Below, piece after piece: positions 19,589 to 28,354 of a stretch of 64,000 nt of DNA; within the stretch, counting starts at the first letter, position 1, and each line of letters begins with the position of its first letter. The notes beneath the pieces were generated by a model. It saw only the letters and a program-made list of their open reading frames with translations, was not told where the DNA came from and did no database searches. Made by a program: the position numbers and the translations under genes. Origin of the DNA: Bacteroidaceae bacterium (GTDB lineage Bacteria > Bacteroidota > Bacteroidia > Bacteroidales > Bacteroidaceae); contig JAFXGX010000013.1 in assembly GCA_017536695.1 (NCBI GenBank), positions 57,676 through 121,675 of the forward strand. The letters are read 5' to 3'.

Positions 19589-20608
19589 TCAACTCCCCTG
19601 TTCCCTGTTCTTGCCATCAAATTCATTAAGCACTCTTTCGATGTCTGCTTTCAGACGCAGGTAGGGGGTTGTCTCCTTGAAATCGGTGTTCTTGCTCAGC
19701 ATCAGCGCTACATCACACTGGCTATGACGGTACGAAGAGAGTTCGTTGTTGTACTGCTGGCGGTGGTAGGCGAGTTTCTGTATCTCCTCTTCGCGCTTAT
19801 TGCGCAGATGACGGCATATGGGTGAGAGCAGGCGTAGCACCACATTGTTCATGATGTGGTGTCCTTGTATGTAGAAATATGTCTCATCGGGGCTTACTCC
19901 CAGGGCAACAAGCTCTTCCATAAGTTCCTTGTGCTTTTCGATATATTGCGGGAACTGTTTCTCGAGTTTCTGAATGTTGTGCGTAACCCTGTTGCTGAGT
20001 TGCTGTAGAGAGAATGCCGGCTTACCGATGGAAAATGATGTCAGGCGTACAATCTCGCAGAAATGCAACATGCTCATGGTGCCGGTGTCGTGCATGCGGT
20101 AGAGCAGGATGTTCCAAGCGAAAAGAGGAAAGCATATCTGTGAATAGAGTTTCATGAACTCCTTCAGGTTAATTACGCTCTGGTCGTTGAGGGTGCTGAG
20201 TACGCATACCTGCTTCAGGCTGTCGGCGTTGCACTTCAGGTTCTCGATAGCGTATGCGTATGTATGCAGTATGTACGGGTTGCTTATGAGCTGCCTTGAC
20301 GCTGATGTGGCTCCCTGCAACAGGTAGTCATAGTCGCTGTCAACGCATGCAATCATGTTGCGTCCGGCCGCCTTGCCAAGCATGTTCATCATGGCCTGTT
20401 TCTTGCCTTTGGTAAGGCTTGAACGGGCGGGGAGCATCACCTCAAAATGAAACTTCTCGCTCTCATAGTCATCGAATACGGAACGCCAGAAAGATATGTC
20501 ATCATAGCTCTCTACATATGCTATGATGCGGTGTTGCGCTCTCTTGGGGCGAAGCGCATTGGCCGCCTCAATGAATCGCGAATTCAGGTATTCGGTAAGC
20601 TTCTTCAT
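19589..20608 (-). CDS. DUF4435 (Toprim-like) protein
   Basis: 339 residues with the acidic residues expected of a Toprim-like fold: Glu33 in AYVESYDDISFW and Asp90/Asp92/Asp94 in ACVDSDYDYLL, then a long, mainly helical C-terminal part with basic, Gln-rich stretches. DUF4435 proteins usually partner ABC/AAA ATPases; AriB of the PARIS anti-phage system is one. The ATPase gene lies 23 bp upstream on the same strand, so the two form one unit. Nuclease activity is inferred from the fold only; a housekeeping role is equally possible. Confidence 0.82.
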   Translation of the reverse strand: MKKLTEYLNSRFIEAANALRPKRAQHRIIAYVESYDDISFWRSVFDDYESEKFHFEVMLPARSSLTKGKKQAMMNMLGKAAGRNMIACVDSDYDYLLQGATSASRQLISNPYILHTYAYAIENLKCNADSLKQVCVLSTLNDQSVINLKEFMKLYSQICFPLFAWNILLYRMHDTGTMSMLHFCEIVRLTSFSIGKPAFSLQQLSNRVTHNIQKLEKQFPQYIEKHKELMEELVALGVSPDETYFYIQGHHIMNNVVLRLLSPICRHLRNKREEEIQKLAYHRQQYNNELSSYRHSQCDVALMLSKNTDFKETTPYLRLKADIERVLNEFDGKNREQGS

Positions 20609-20631
20609 CCCCTAATCTGCTCTCTGTCACG

Positions 20632-21456
20632 TTATCTTGTTATATCCTCAATCTCGGTTACTGCGTCCATCCAGCCGTCCATGATTATGGCAGGGGAGTG
20701 GGTGCACAGTATTATCTGTGTGTTCGGGTTGAGTGTGCGTATCAGTGTTATGAGCCGCTGCTGCCACTCTATGTGCAACGAAATCTCAGGCTCATCCATC
20801 AGCAGCACGCCGGGGCGGTTCTCCTGTACCAATGCGGTAAGCATGATGACAAGCAGCTGCTTCTCGCCCGATGAGAGCATGTAGGGCGGGATTATCTCGC
20901 CGTACTGCTCGAAGAATATCTCATTCCGGTCGCGTATGATTGTCTTGGCTGTGGGCGCGAACAGTTCATCTACAAGGTCCTGGAACTGTTTCTTCGGCTT
21001 TGTAAGTTCAGTGGCGAGCCTCTGGTCATCGGGGTTGCCCGATGTGAGCAATGATATTATCCTGTTGCCGATGTTTACCTGATAGTTGAGATAGCGGCGT
21101 TGCAGGTTGTACAGCTGCCAGTCGAGTTCAGTGCGTATTTCGGCACCGGAAACCTTGTCGAGTATCTCGCGGCTCATGATGGGGCGGTCAATGCTGCTTA
21201 TGACATCAAAATGTATGCTTGTGGCATCCTCGGGGAAGAACGTTACGTGTACACCGTCCTCGGGGTTGCTGGTAAGGCGACTGTCTCGCATGACTCTCAG
21301 GTGGCTTGCCGAGCGGTTTATTATGGTGCTCTTGCCCACGCCATTGCTGCCGCTGAGTATGTTCACGTCGGGGCGGAGTTCCCAAACTATGTGTTTGCGG
21401 TTGCTCCACAGGGAATCAATCTCGATGCTCTTGATGTATTGTGCTGTCTTCTCCAT
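20632..21456 (-). CDS. ABC/RecF-type AAA ATPase partnered with DUF4435
   Basis: 274-residue cytosolic ATPase with Walker A GSNGVGKST (residues 36-44), signature LSSGEKQLL, Walker B VLLMDEPEISLH and an H-loop CTHSP. The middle is short and has no long coiled coil, unlike SMC or RecN. I take the ATG at 21456 because the upstream frame (to 21579) is a low-complexity spacer. It resembles the AAA_21-type ATPases of two-gene ATPase-Toprim modules; AriA of PARIS, as I remember it, is longer. Confidence 0.88.
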   Translation of the reverse strand: MEKTAQYIKSIEIDSLWSNRKHIVWELRPDVNILSGSNGVGKSTIINRSASHLRVMRDSRLTSNPEDGVHVTFFPEDATSIHFDVISSIDRPIMSREILDKVSGAEIRTELDWQLYNLQRRYLNYQVNIGNRIISLLTSGNPDDQRLATELTKPKKQFQDLVDELFAPTAKTIIRDRNEIFFEQYGEIIPPYMLSSGEKQLLVIMLTALVQENRPGVLLMDEPEISLHIEWQQRLITLIRTLNPNTQIILCTHSPAIIMDGWMDAVTEIEDITR

Positions 21457-21647
21457 AGGCCGAACTGAAAAACTGAAATCAGAAATCTGAAAACGGGATA
21501 CTTGAAACTCTACGCTGAAATGTGGAAACTGAAGATTCCTACAATTCGGGCTGTGCCTTTGTACTCCCGCTTTGGGCAAATGTAATATATTGTTACGCCA
21601 AATTCAAATAACTGTAAGATTAAATAGCTTAAAAATAGTGAAATTTG

Positions 21648-21677
21648 TTTGCAGATGTCAATTTGTTCTTATCTTCG
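21648..21677 (+). promoter_or_regulatory. Promoter of TGS-nucleoside kinase gene
   Basis: TTTG (21648-21651), 18-bp spacer, TATCTTCG (21670-21677). It gives a leader of about 65 nt before the ATG at 21750. Confidence 0.55.
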
Positions 21678-21749
21678 CAATCGGGGTGGACGGCCTTTGG
21701 ATGAAGGTGCAGTGCCGCCTGTTCATCAATAAACAAAAACTTGTGTGCT

Positions 21750-23393
21750 ATGATAAGGGTATATTGCAAGAATAACGGTGTTACCAAGGAGTTCGAGGGT
21801 GGTCTTACACTCAAGGAAATATATGATGGTATGGGGCTTGACATGCCTCATGGCGTAATTGCAGCCAAGGTAAACAATGTTACCGAGGGGCTTGCCAAAC
21901 GTATCTACCGTCACAAGGATGTGGAGTTCCTTGACATTACTTCAAATGACGGCATGCGCATGTATGTGCGTTCGTTGCTTTTTATCTTCATGAAGGCGAT
22001 GAATGAGATGTTCCCCGGGGAGACTGTCCGCTTCGAGAATGCAATTTCCAAAGGTTACTATTGCCGTATGGACCGTCCGCTTACCGACGATGAGCTTGCT
22101 GCAGTGCGCGAGAGGATGCTTAATATCGTTGCTTGCGACATCCCGTTCGAGCGCGTCGAGTGCCACACGGACGAAGCGATAGAGGTGTTTGCCCGTATCG
22201 GGCGCATGGATAAGGTGTGTCTGCTCGAGACTTATGACCATCTTTATACAAGCTACTATAAGCTCGACGGTTACATCGACAGCTATTACAACGGTCTTGT
22301 GCCGAGCACAGGTTATATAAAACTGTTCGAGATTGAGAACTATGATGATGGCGTCCTGCTCCGTGTCCCCAAAAGGAACTCTCCGACAGAGCTTGAGGAC
22401 AAGGTTCCGCAGGAGAAACTGCACGGGCTCTTTGAGGAGCGTTTGCAGTGGCACCAGAAGATGCAGGTCGAGACAATCGGCGACTTCAACAAAGGCGTGC
22501 GTGCGGGGTTCGGCGTTGACCTTGTCAACGTCTCCGAGGTGTTGCAGGAGCGCCGTCTCTCGCAGATAGCCGACATGATACATGAACGTGGTTCAAGGGT
22601 GGTGCTTATCGCGGGTCCCTCATCATCGGGAAAGACAACCTTCAGCAAGCGTCTGAGCATTCAGTTGCTTGCCTGCGGCCTCAAGCCTTATGCAATATCG
22701 CTCGACGACTATTTCGTGAACCGTACGCTCACTCCGCGTAAGCCTGACGGTGACTATGACTTCGAGTCAATCTATTCCATTGACTTGCCTTATTTCAATG
22801 AATCGCTCACACGCATGCTGGCGGGCGAGGATGTCGAATTGCCTACATACAATTTCAAGAAGGGCGAGCGCGAGTTCAACGGAAATCATCTGAAACTCAC
22901 TCCGCAGATGGTGCTTGTAATCGAGGGCACCCATGCGCTGAACCCGATGCTTACGTCGCAGGTGGCCGACAGCGATAAGTTCCGCATATATGTGTCGGCG
23001 CTGACATCGATAAAACTCGACTATCACAACTATATCTCCACATCGGACAACAGACTGTTGCGCCGCATAATACGCGATGCCAAATACCGCGGTTATCCTG
23101 CGCAGGAGACGATAATGCGTTGGCCCGATGTGCGCAAGGGTGAAGAGGAGTGGATATTCCCATACCAGGAGAATGCCGATGTCATGTTCAACTCTTCACT
23201 CTTTTATGAGCTTGCGGTCTTCAAGGCGCAGGCGGAGCCTATGCTGCGGGCTGTCCCCGAGAATGTCCCCGAGTATTCCGAGGCACAAAGGCTTTTGCGT
23301 TTTCTTGATTATATTGTACCTTTGCAGGACACTGAGATGCCGCCGACCTCGCTCGCCCGCGAGTTCCTCGGAGGCAGCAGCTTCAAGTATTGA
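21750..23393 (+). CDS. TGS/ThrRS-like domain nucleoside (uridine) kinase family protein
   Basis: 547 residues in three parts. A TGS-like beta-grasp domain (about 1-65, FEGGLTLKEIYDGMG) is followed by a region resembling the second additional domain of threonyl-tRNA synthetase. From about residue 280 there is a phosphoribulokinase/uridine-kinase domain with P-loop AGPSSSGKTTFSKRL, the block SLDDYFVNR and IEGTHALNP. Proteins of this architecture are usually annotated as nucleoside kinases; no substrate has been fixed by sequence. The ATG at 21750 replaces a TTG nine bases upstream. rpoN follows after 12 bp. Confidence 0.88.
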   Translation: MIRVYCKNNGVTKEFEGGLTLKEIYDGMGLDMPHGVIAAKVNNVTEGLAKRIYRHKDVEFLDITSNDGMRMYVRSLLFIFMKAMNEMFPGETVRFENAISKGYYCRMDRPLTDDELAAVRERMLNIVACDIPFERVECHTDEAIEVFARIGRMDKVCLLETYDHLYTSYYKLDGYIDSYYNGLVPSTGYIKLFEIENYDDGVLLRVPKRNSPTELEDKVPQEKLHGLFEERLQWHQKMQVETIGDFNKGVRAGFGVDLVNVSEVLQERRLSQIADMIHERGSRVVLIAGPSSSGKTTFSKRLSIQLLACGLKPYAISLDDYFVNRTLTPRKPDGDYDFESIYSIDLPYFNESLTRMLAGEDVELPTYNFKKGEREFNGNHLKLTPQMVLVIEGTHALNPMLTSQVADSDKFRIYVSALTSIKLDYHNYISTSDNRLLRRIIRDAKYRGYPAQETIMRWPDVRKGEEEWIFPYQENADVMFNSSLFYELAVFKAQAEPMLRAVPENVPEYSEAQRLLRFLDYIVPLQDTEMPPTSLAREFLGGSSFKY

Positions 23394-23405
23394 CAGGATA
23401 CAGAC

Positions 23406-24830
23406 ATGGCAAAAAACTCATATACACAGACACAGCATCAGGAACAGCTCCTGTCTCAGACGCTGTCGCCGCAGCAGTTGCTTGCGGTGCAGCTGCTTGA
23501 GATGACGACTGTAGAGATAGAGGAGCGGGTACGTGGCGAGGTTATGGATAACCCTGTCCTTGAGACTGTGGAACGTGACGAGACGCCTGGCGATGAGGCT
23601 CCGTTGCCCGATGGCGACAGCATGTCGGCCGATGAACTGGATGACTACAGCGGCAATGAGGAAATCCCTGTGGCGCATGCATACAGCGGAGCGGAGATGC
23701 CGTTGGGCGATACTCTCTCCTTTGGCGACACTCTCATGGAACAGCTTGGCGAACTTTCCCTGACTCCTGTGCAGCAGGCAGTGGGCGAGTATATAATAGG
23801 TTCCCTCGATGAGGACGGGCTGTTGCGCAAGTCTCTCTCCGAGATTGCAGATGAACTTCTTGTATATAATAGCCTTAATGTGTTAAAGGGCGATATTCTT
23901 GAGGTGCTTGGCATGATACAGACGTTTGAGCCGGCGGGAATAGCGGCCCGTAGCCTTCAGGAGTGTCTTATGTTGCAGCTCGAACGGAACGGTGCAGAGC
24001 GTGACATGACATTGCAGAAACGCATAGTGTCCGATTACTATGATGATTTCACCGGCAAGCGTTGGGGTCAGCTGGCCGAGAAACTGGGTGTTACCGATGA
24101 TGAGTGCCGTGAGGCGATAGCCGACATCGTGCGGCTGAATCCGCGTCCGGGAGCTTCGCTTACCGAGAGCATCGGTTTCAGCCGTCAGCAGATAACGCCC
24201 GATTTCCTGCTCGATGTCCAGGACGATGAAGTTTATGTGTCGCTCAACAATGCGCATATCCCCTCTCTGAAGGTCAGTGATGAGTATATGCAGATGCTCG
24301 AGGAGCAGTCGTTAAGCAGCAATAGCGAGCAGCGTGCCGCGGCACAGTTCCTGCGTCAGAAAATTGATGCAGCCCGAAGTTTTGTTACTGCCGTGCAGCA
24401 GCGTGAACGCACCATGCTCTCTACTATGCGTGCCATAGTGAAGATGCAGAAACCGTTCTTTGTGAGCGGCGGCGATGAGGCTATGCTCAAGCCAATGATT
24501 CTTGAGGATATCGCCAAGATGACAGGTCATGATGTCTCTACAATCTCTCGTGTAGGAAACAGCAAGTATGTGCAGACTCCATGGAGTATCTATCCGCTCA
24601 AATATTTCTTCAGCGACGGAATTATCAAGGATGACGGTACGGAGCAGTCGGTTTATGAACTCTTCCGCGTGCTGCGTGAGCTCGTAGATGAGGAGGACAA
24701 GCAGAACCCGCTTACCGACCAGGCACTTCAGGAGGCACTCCAGGAGCGCGGGTATAATGTGGCCCGACGCACCGTTGCCAAATACCGCGAGCAGCTCGGC
24801 ATTCCGGTTGCAAGACTGCGCAGGGAATAG
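23406..24830 (+). CDS. rpoN: RNA polymerase sigma-54 factor
   Basis: 474 residues with the three sigma-54 regions: a Gln/Leu-rich N-terminal activator-binding region (HQEQLLSQTLSPQQLLAVQLLEM), an acidic linker, the core-binding domain (LDEDGLL..., RLNPRPG), and the DNA-binding C-terminal domain ending in the RpoN box ARRTVAKYREQL (from about residue 453). It pairs with enhancer-binding activators; none is encoded in the window. It is probably cotranscribed with the upstream kinase gene (12-bp gap). Confidence 0.96.
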   Translation: MAKNSYTQTQHQEQLLSQTLSPQQLLAVQLLEMTTVEIEERVRGEVMDNPVLETVERDETPGDEAPLPDGDSMSADELDDYSGNEEIPVAHAYSGAEMPLGDTLSFGDTLMEQLGELSLTPVQQAVGEYIIGSLDEDGLLRKSLSEIADELLVYNSLNVLKGDILEVLGMIQTFEPAGIAARSLQECLMLQLERNGAERDMTLQKRIVSDYYDDFTGKRWGQLAEKLGVTDDECREAIADIVRLNPRPGASLTESIGFSRQQITPDFLLDVQDDEVYVSLNNAHIPSLKVSDEYMQMLEEQSLSSNSEQRAAAQFLRQKIDAARSFVTAVQQRERTMLSTMRAIVKMQKPFFVSGGDEAMLKPMILEDIAKMTGHDVSTISRVGNSKYVQTPWSIYPLKYFFSDGIIKDDGTEQSVYELFRVLRELVDEEDKQNPLTDQALQEALQERGYNVARRTVAKYREQLGIPVARLRRE

Positions 24831-24876
24831 CCTCTGCTTTCTGTTCCAATGTGTAATCCGAAACTAATATTATTAT

Positions 24877-25731
24877 ATGAAACGTCTATTTCTTATTCTC
24901 TCTCTTGTACTGGTGACAGTGGTGCAGGCAGGTGCCCAGTCGGACTATCCCAAGGTACTCGAGTGCGAGATGCAGAGCGAACTGCTCGGCTGTTCCAAGA
25001 AATTCTGCATATATCTGCCTGCCGGCTATGGCAATGAGAGCAAGGCTTTCCCTGTACTTTATCTGTTGCATGGACTGAGCGACACCCATACCGCATGGCG
25101 TGACAAGGGTAACATGGCCGAGATCGCCACAAGAGTTATGGCTTCCGGCGCAGCACAGGAGATGGTCATCGTGATGCCTGATGCAGGAACAACATACGAC
25201 GGATATTTCAATGTAGTTGGCTGGCCCTATGAGGATTACTTCTTTCAGGAACTCATTCCTTATGTCGAGAAGCGGTTCCGCATAGTAAGGGACAGGGAGC
25301 ATCGCGCCATTGCGGGTCTATCGATGGGTGGTGGCGGCACCACAGGCTATGCCATACGCCACAGCGATATGTTTTCCAGTGCATATGCCATGAGCGCTCT
25401 CATGGGCATGGTCGAGAACAGCTGGATAAGTCATAATCCCGATGACCGCCGTGAAGTGTTCATGCGCAGCGTCATCGACAGCAATAACATTGATATCGTG
25501 AAGAATGCCGATGATGCGTTGCGTGAAAGTATTGCTTCGGTACGTTGGTTCATTGATGTGGGCGATGATGATTTCCTCTTCGACAACAATATGGATTTTG
25601 TCAGGGAGATGCGCAAGAGACGAATCCCTTATCAGCTGCGCGTCCGTGACGGCGGCCACACATGGAAATACTGGCAGGAGGCGCTTGAAATGGCATTGCC
25701 GTTTGTGTCAGAAGGGTTCACTGAAAAGTGA
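24877..25731 (+). CDS. Secreted alpha/beta-hydrolase, esterase D/feruloyl-esterase family
   Basis: 284 residues with a cleavable signal peptide (ends VVQAGAQ). The catalytic triad is visible: nucleophile elbow GLSMGGG, acid in VGDDDF and His in DGGHTW. The order and spacing fit the esterase (Pfam PF00756) group, which includes S-formylglutathione hydrolase, feruloyl esterases and mycolyltransferases. Export favours a role on carbohydrate esters, but no glycan-use genes are nearby, so the substrate is open. The end of the gene lies within its own terminator. Confidence 0.88.
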   Translation: MKRLFLILSLVLVTVVQAGAQSDYPKVLECEMQSELLGCSKKFCIYLPAGYGNESKAFPVLYLLHGLSDTHTAWRDKGNMAEIATRVMASGAAQEMVIVMPDAGTTYDGYFNVVGWPYEDYFFQELIPYVEKRFRIVRDREHRAIAGLSMGGGGTTGYAIRHSDMFSSAYAMSALMGMVENSWISHNPDDRREVFMRSVIDSNNIDIVKNADDALRESIASVRWFIDVGDDDFLFDNNMDFVREMRKRRIPYQLRVRDGGHTWKYWQEALEMALPFVSEGFTEK

Positions 25732-25742
25732 ACTCTTTTTTT
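25715..25742 (+). terminator. Terminator of esterase gene
   Basis: 7-8 bp stem (GTTCACT / AGTGAAC) closed by a GAAA tetraloop and followed by seven Ts. The stop codon is in the right arm. Confidence 0.85.
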
Positions 25743-25755
25743 ATGCGCTGCATCT

Positions 25756-25786
25756 TTTGTCTTTTTGCAAATAATATCTAAATTTG
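25756..25786 (+). promoter_or_regulatory. fbp promoter, full consensus
   Basis: TTTG (25756-25759), 19-bp spacer, TAAATTTG (25779-25786). Expected start of transcription near 25793. Confidence 0.75.
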
Positions 25787-25841
25787 CAATATATGTGATA
25801 TTGGGGGTGTTATGCCCTCGTTTAAGAAGTTATTTATATAT

Positions 25842-27833
25842 ATGTCAAGACAGAAGGTAACAATTGAAGAGGTACGTGAGGACCTGAGGTATTTGCGTCT
25901 GTTGGCACGTGATTTTCCCACAGTGTCAAGTGTTACGACAGAAATTATCAATCTTGAGGCGATTCTTCATCTGCCCAAGCCTACCGAGCATTTCCTCGCC
26001 GATCTTCATGGAGAGCACGAGGCGTTCCAGCATATTCTGAGGAATGCGTCAGGAAACATCAAACGCAAGGTAAATGAGATTTTCGGCGACAGCATAACTC
26101 CCGAAGAGAAGAAGGAACTATGTACCCTCATATATTATCCCGAGGAGAAACTGAAACTCGTGAAGCAGTCTGAAGTTGACCTTGATGAGTACTATGCGGT
26201 ATCGCTCAACCGCCTTATAGCGGTGTGTCGCGATGTATCTTCAAAATATACGCGCTCAAAAGTTCGCAAGAGCCTCCCCGAGGAGTATGCCTACATTATC
26301 GAAGAGCTTATGCACGAGGCCAATGATATCCATAACAAACAGGCCTACTTCAATGTCATCATACAGACAATCATCGGTACAGGCCGTGCCGGTCATTTCA
26401 TCACGGCGCTCTGCTATCTGATACAGCGTCTGGTCATAGACCGTCTGCATATCCTCGGCGATATATTCGACCGCGGTCCCGGTGCGCATCATATCATGGA
26501 TGCCTTGTGCGAGTATCATCATCTCGACATAACATGGGGTAACCACGATGTACTCTGGATGGGTGCTGCGGCAGGTAACACATGCTGTATCGCGAGTGTG
26601 CTGCGTCTCTCGTTGCGCGATGCCAACACCACGACCCTGGAGGACGGTTATGCCATCAACATGGTGCCGTTGGCGACTTTCGCTATGGAACAGTATGCCG
26701 ATGACCCTTGCGAGATATACCAGCCGCGTGTAGATGAGGAGCGTACCAACTTCAACGAGAAGGATGTGCGCCTCATAGCACAGATGCATAAGGCAATTTC
26801 GGTCATCGAGTTCAAACTGTCGGGTCAGATAGCGATGCAACATCCCGAATGGAACATGATGGACCGCTGCCTCATGGAGTTTATCGACAAGGAGCGCGGT
26901 ATAATAACAATCGGCGGCAAGGAGTATGAGATGAAGGACAAGGAGTGGCCGACACTTGACCCCGCACATCCTTATGACCTCACACCCGAGGAGCAGGATG
27001 TCATCGACCGTCTGCGTCACTCGTTCGTGCGCAGCGAGCGTCTGCAGAATCATGTCAACTGTCTGCTCATGCGTGGCGGAATGTATGTCATATACAACTC
27101 GAACCTCATGTTCCACGCGGCTGTCCCCATCAACGAGGACGGCTCGATGCGCGAGGTTGTCTTTGACGGCGTGCCTGTCAAGGGCAAGGAGTTGCTCAAG
27201 AAGGTAGAGCGCATGGCGCGTACAGCCTTCGACAATGATGTGGAGCCCGAGGTACGTAACAAGTATGCCGACTTCTTCTGGTATCTGTGGTGCGGTCCTG
27301 AGTCTCCGCTCTTCGGAAAGGCGAGAATGGCGACCTTCGAGCGTTATCTGCTCGATGATAAGGAGGTGCAGAAAGAACCTAAGGGATGGTACTACATCCT
27401 GCGCGATAACCCCGATGTCTGCGACCGCATACTCGATGAGTTCGGTGTTCAGGGCAATCACCGCCACATTATCAACGGTCACGTTCCCGTTCGTGTGTTC
27501 AAGGGCGAGACTCCAATAAAGGCCGATGGCCGACTTATGGTCATTGACGGCGGTTTCTCGAAGATATACCACAATCGTACAGGTATTGCAGGGTACACGC
27601 TGGTTTACCATAGCCGTGGATTCGAACTTGTGCAGCTCACCCCGTTCACGTCGCCCGAAGAGGCAGTGCTCAATGGTACCGACATTGAGGGCACGATAAA
27701 GATTGTGGAGATGGTAGGCGAGCGCGAGAAGGTGCGCGATACCGATATAGGCCGCGGAATCATGGTAAAGATTGCCGACCTCGAGCGTCTGCTCTATGCA
27801 TACCGCAAGGGAGTGATTAAGGAAAGACCATAA
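25842..27833 (+). CDS. fbp: Fructose-1,6-bisphosphatase class III
   Basis: Gluconeogenic phosphatase of the metallophosphoesterase type found in Bacteroidota and Firmicutes. The 663-residue product contains the metallophosphatase motifs FLADLHGEHEAF, ILGDIFDRGPGAH, TWGNHDVLWMG and, late in the protein, INGHVPVR. The ATG at 25842 begins the conserved part; an in-frame ATG at 25812 would add ten residues and is closer to a G-rich stretch, so it is not excluded. purE follows after 14 bp, and ispG overlaps purE, so the three probably form one operon. Confidence 0.96.
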   Translation: MSRQKVTIEEVREDLRYLRLLARDFPTVSSVTTEIINLEAILHLPKPTEHFLADLHGEHEAFQHILRNASGNIKRKVNEIFGDSITPEEKKELCTLIYYPEEKLKLVKQSEVDLDEYYAVSLNRLIAVCRDVSSKYTRSKVRKSLPEEYAYIIEELMHEANDIHNKQAYFNVIIQTIIGTGRAGHFITALCYLIQRLVIDRLHILGDIFDRGPGAHHIMDALCEYHHLDITWGNHDVLWMGAAAGNTCCIASVLRLSLRDANTTTLEDGYAINMVPLATFAMEQYADDPCEIYQPRVDEERTNFNEKDVRLIAQMHKAISVIEFKLSGQIAMQHPEWNMMDRCLMEFIDKERGIITIGGKEYEMKDKEWPTLDPAHPYDLTPEEQDVIDRLRHSFVRSERLQNHVNCLLMRGGMYVIYNSNLMFHAAVPINEDGSMREVVFDGVPVKGKELLKKVERMARTAFDNDVEPEVRNKYADFFWYLWCGPESPLFGKARMATFERYLLDDKEVQKEPKGWYYILRDNPDVCDRILDEFGVQGNHRHIINGHVPVRVFKGETPIKADGRLMVIDGGFSKIYHNRTGIAGYTLVYHSRGFELVQLTPFTSPEEAVLNGTDIEGTIKIVEMVGEREKVRDTDIGRGIMVKIADLERLLYAYRKGVIKERP

Positions 27834-27847
27834 AACAAAAACAGTAT

Positions 27848-28354
27848 ATGAAAGCAATTGTAAGCGTAATAATGGGAAGTACATCAGACCTTCCTGTGAT
27901 GAAGAAGGCAACAGACTTCCTCAATGATATGAAAGTTCCTTTTGAGGTCAATGCGCTATCGGCGCACCGTACCCCGGAGGCTGTAGAGGCATTCTCAAAG
28001 GGTGCCAAGGAGCGTGGCGTGAAGATTATCATCGCTGCAGCAGGCATGGCGGCTCATCTGCCGGGTGTAATTGCGGCAAGCACCACACTGCCTGTGATAG
28101 GTGTTCCCATCAACAGTACTCTTGACGGCATGGATGCGCTGCTTGCGATAGTGCAGATGCCTCCGGGCATACCGGTGGCAACGGTTGGTGTCAATGCATC
28201 GCTCAATGCTGCGATACTGGCTGTGGAGATGCTCTCTCTTGCCGATGCCGAACTGGCAGAGCGTCTGGCAAATTACAAGGAGAACCTCAAGAAGAAGATT
28301 GAGAAGGCCAACGAAGAACTCAGGGAGTTGCAGTATGAGTACAAGACAAACTGA
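27848..28354 (+). CDS. purE: N5-carboxyaminoimidazole ribonucleotide mutase (class I PurE)
   Basis: Moves the carboxyl group of N5-CAIR to C4 in purine synthesis. 168 residues with the N-terminal [11 protein letters not shown], the substrate block [26 protein letters not shown] and [13 protein letters not shown]. The C-terminal helix ([20 protein letters not shown]) is slightly longer than usual. The last 20 bp overlap the start of ispG. Confidence 0.96.
   Translation: MKAIVSVIMGSTSDLPVMKKATDFLNDMKVPFEVNALSAHRTPEAVEAFSKGAKERGVKIIIAAAGMAAHLPGVIAASTTLPVIGVPINSTLDGMDALLAIVQMPPGIPVATVGVNASLNAAILAVEMLSLADAELAERLANYKENLKKKIEKANEELRELQYEYKTN

Noticed and set aside
26256..27911. Open frame of 551 codons on the minus strand opposite fbp
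   Set aside because: It mirrors the codon pattern of fbp, has no recognisable domain and no promoter; fbp is certain. Similar long antisense frames at 40653-41564, 49104-50054 and 59875-60951 were rejected for the same reason.
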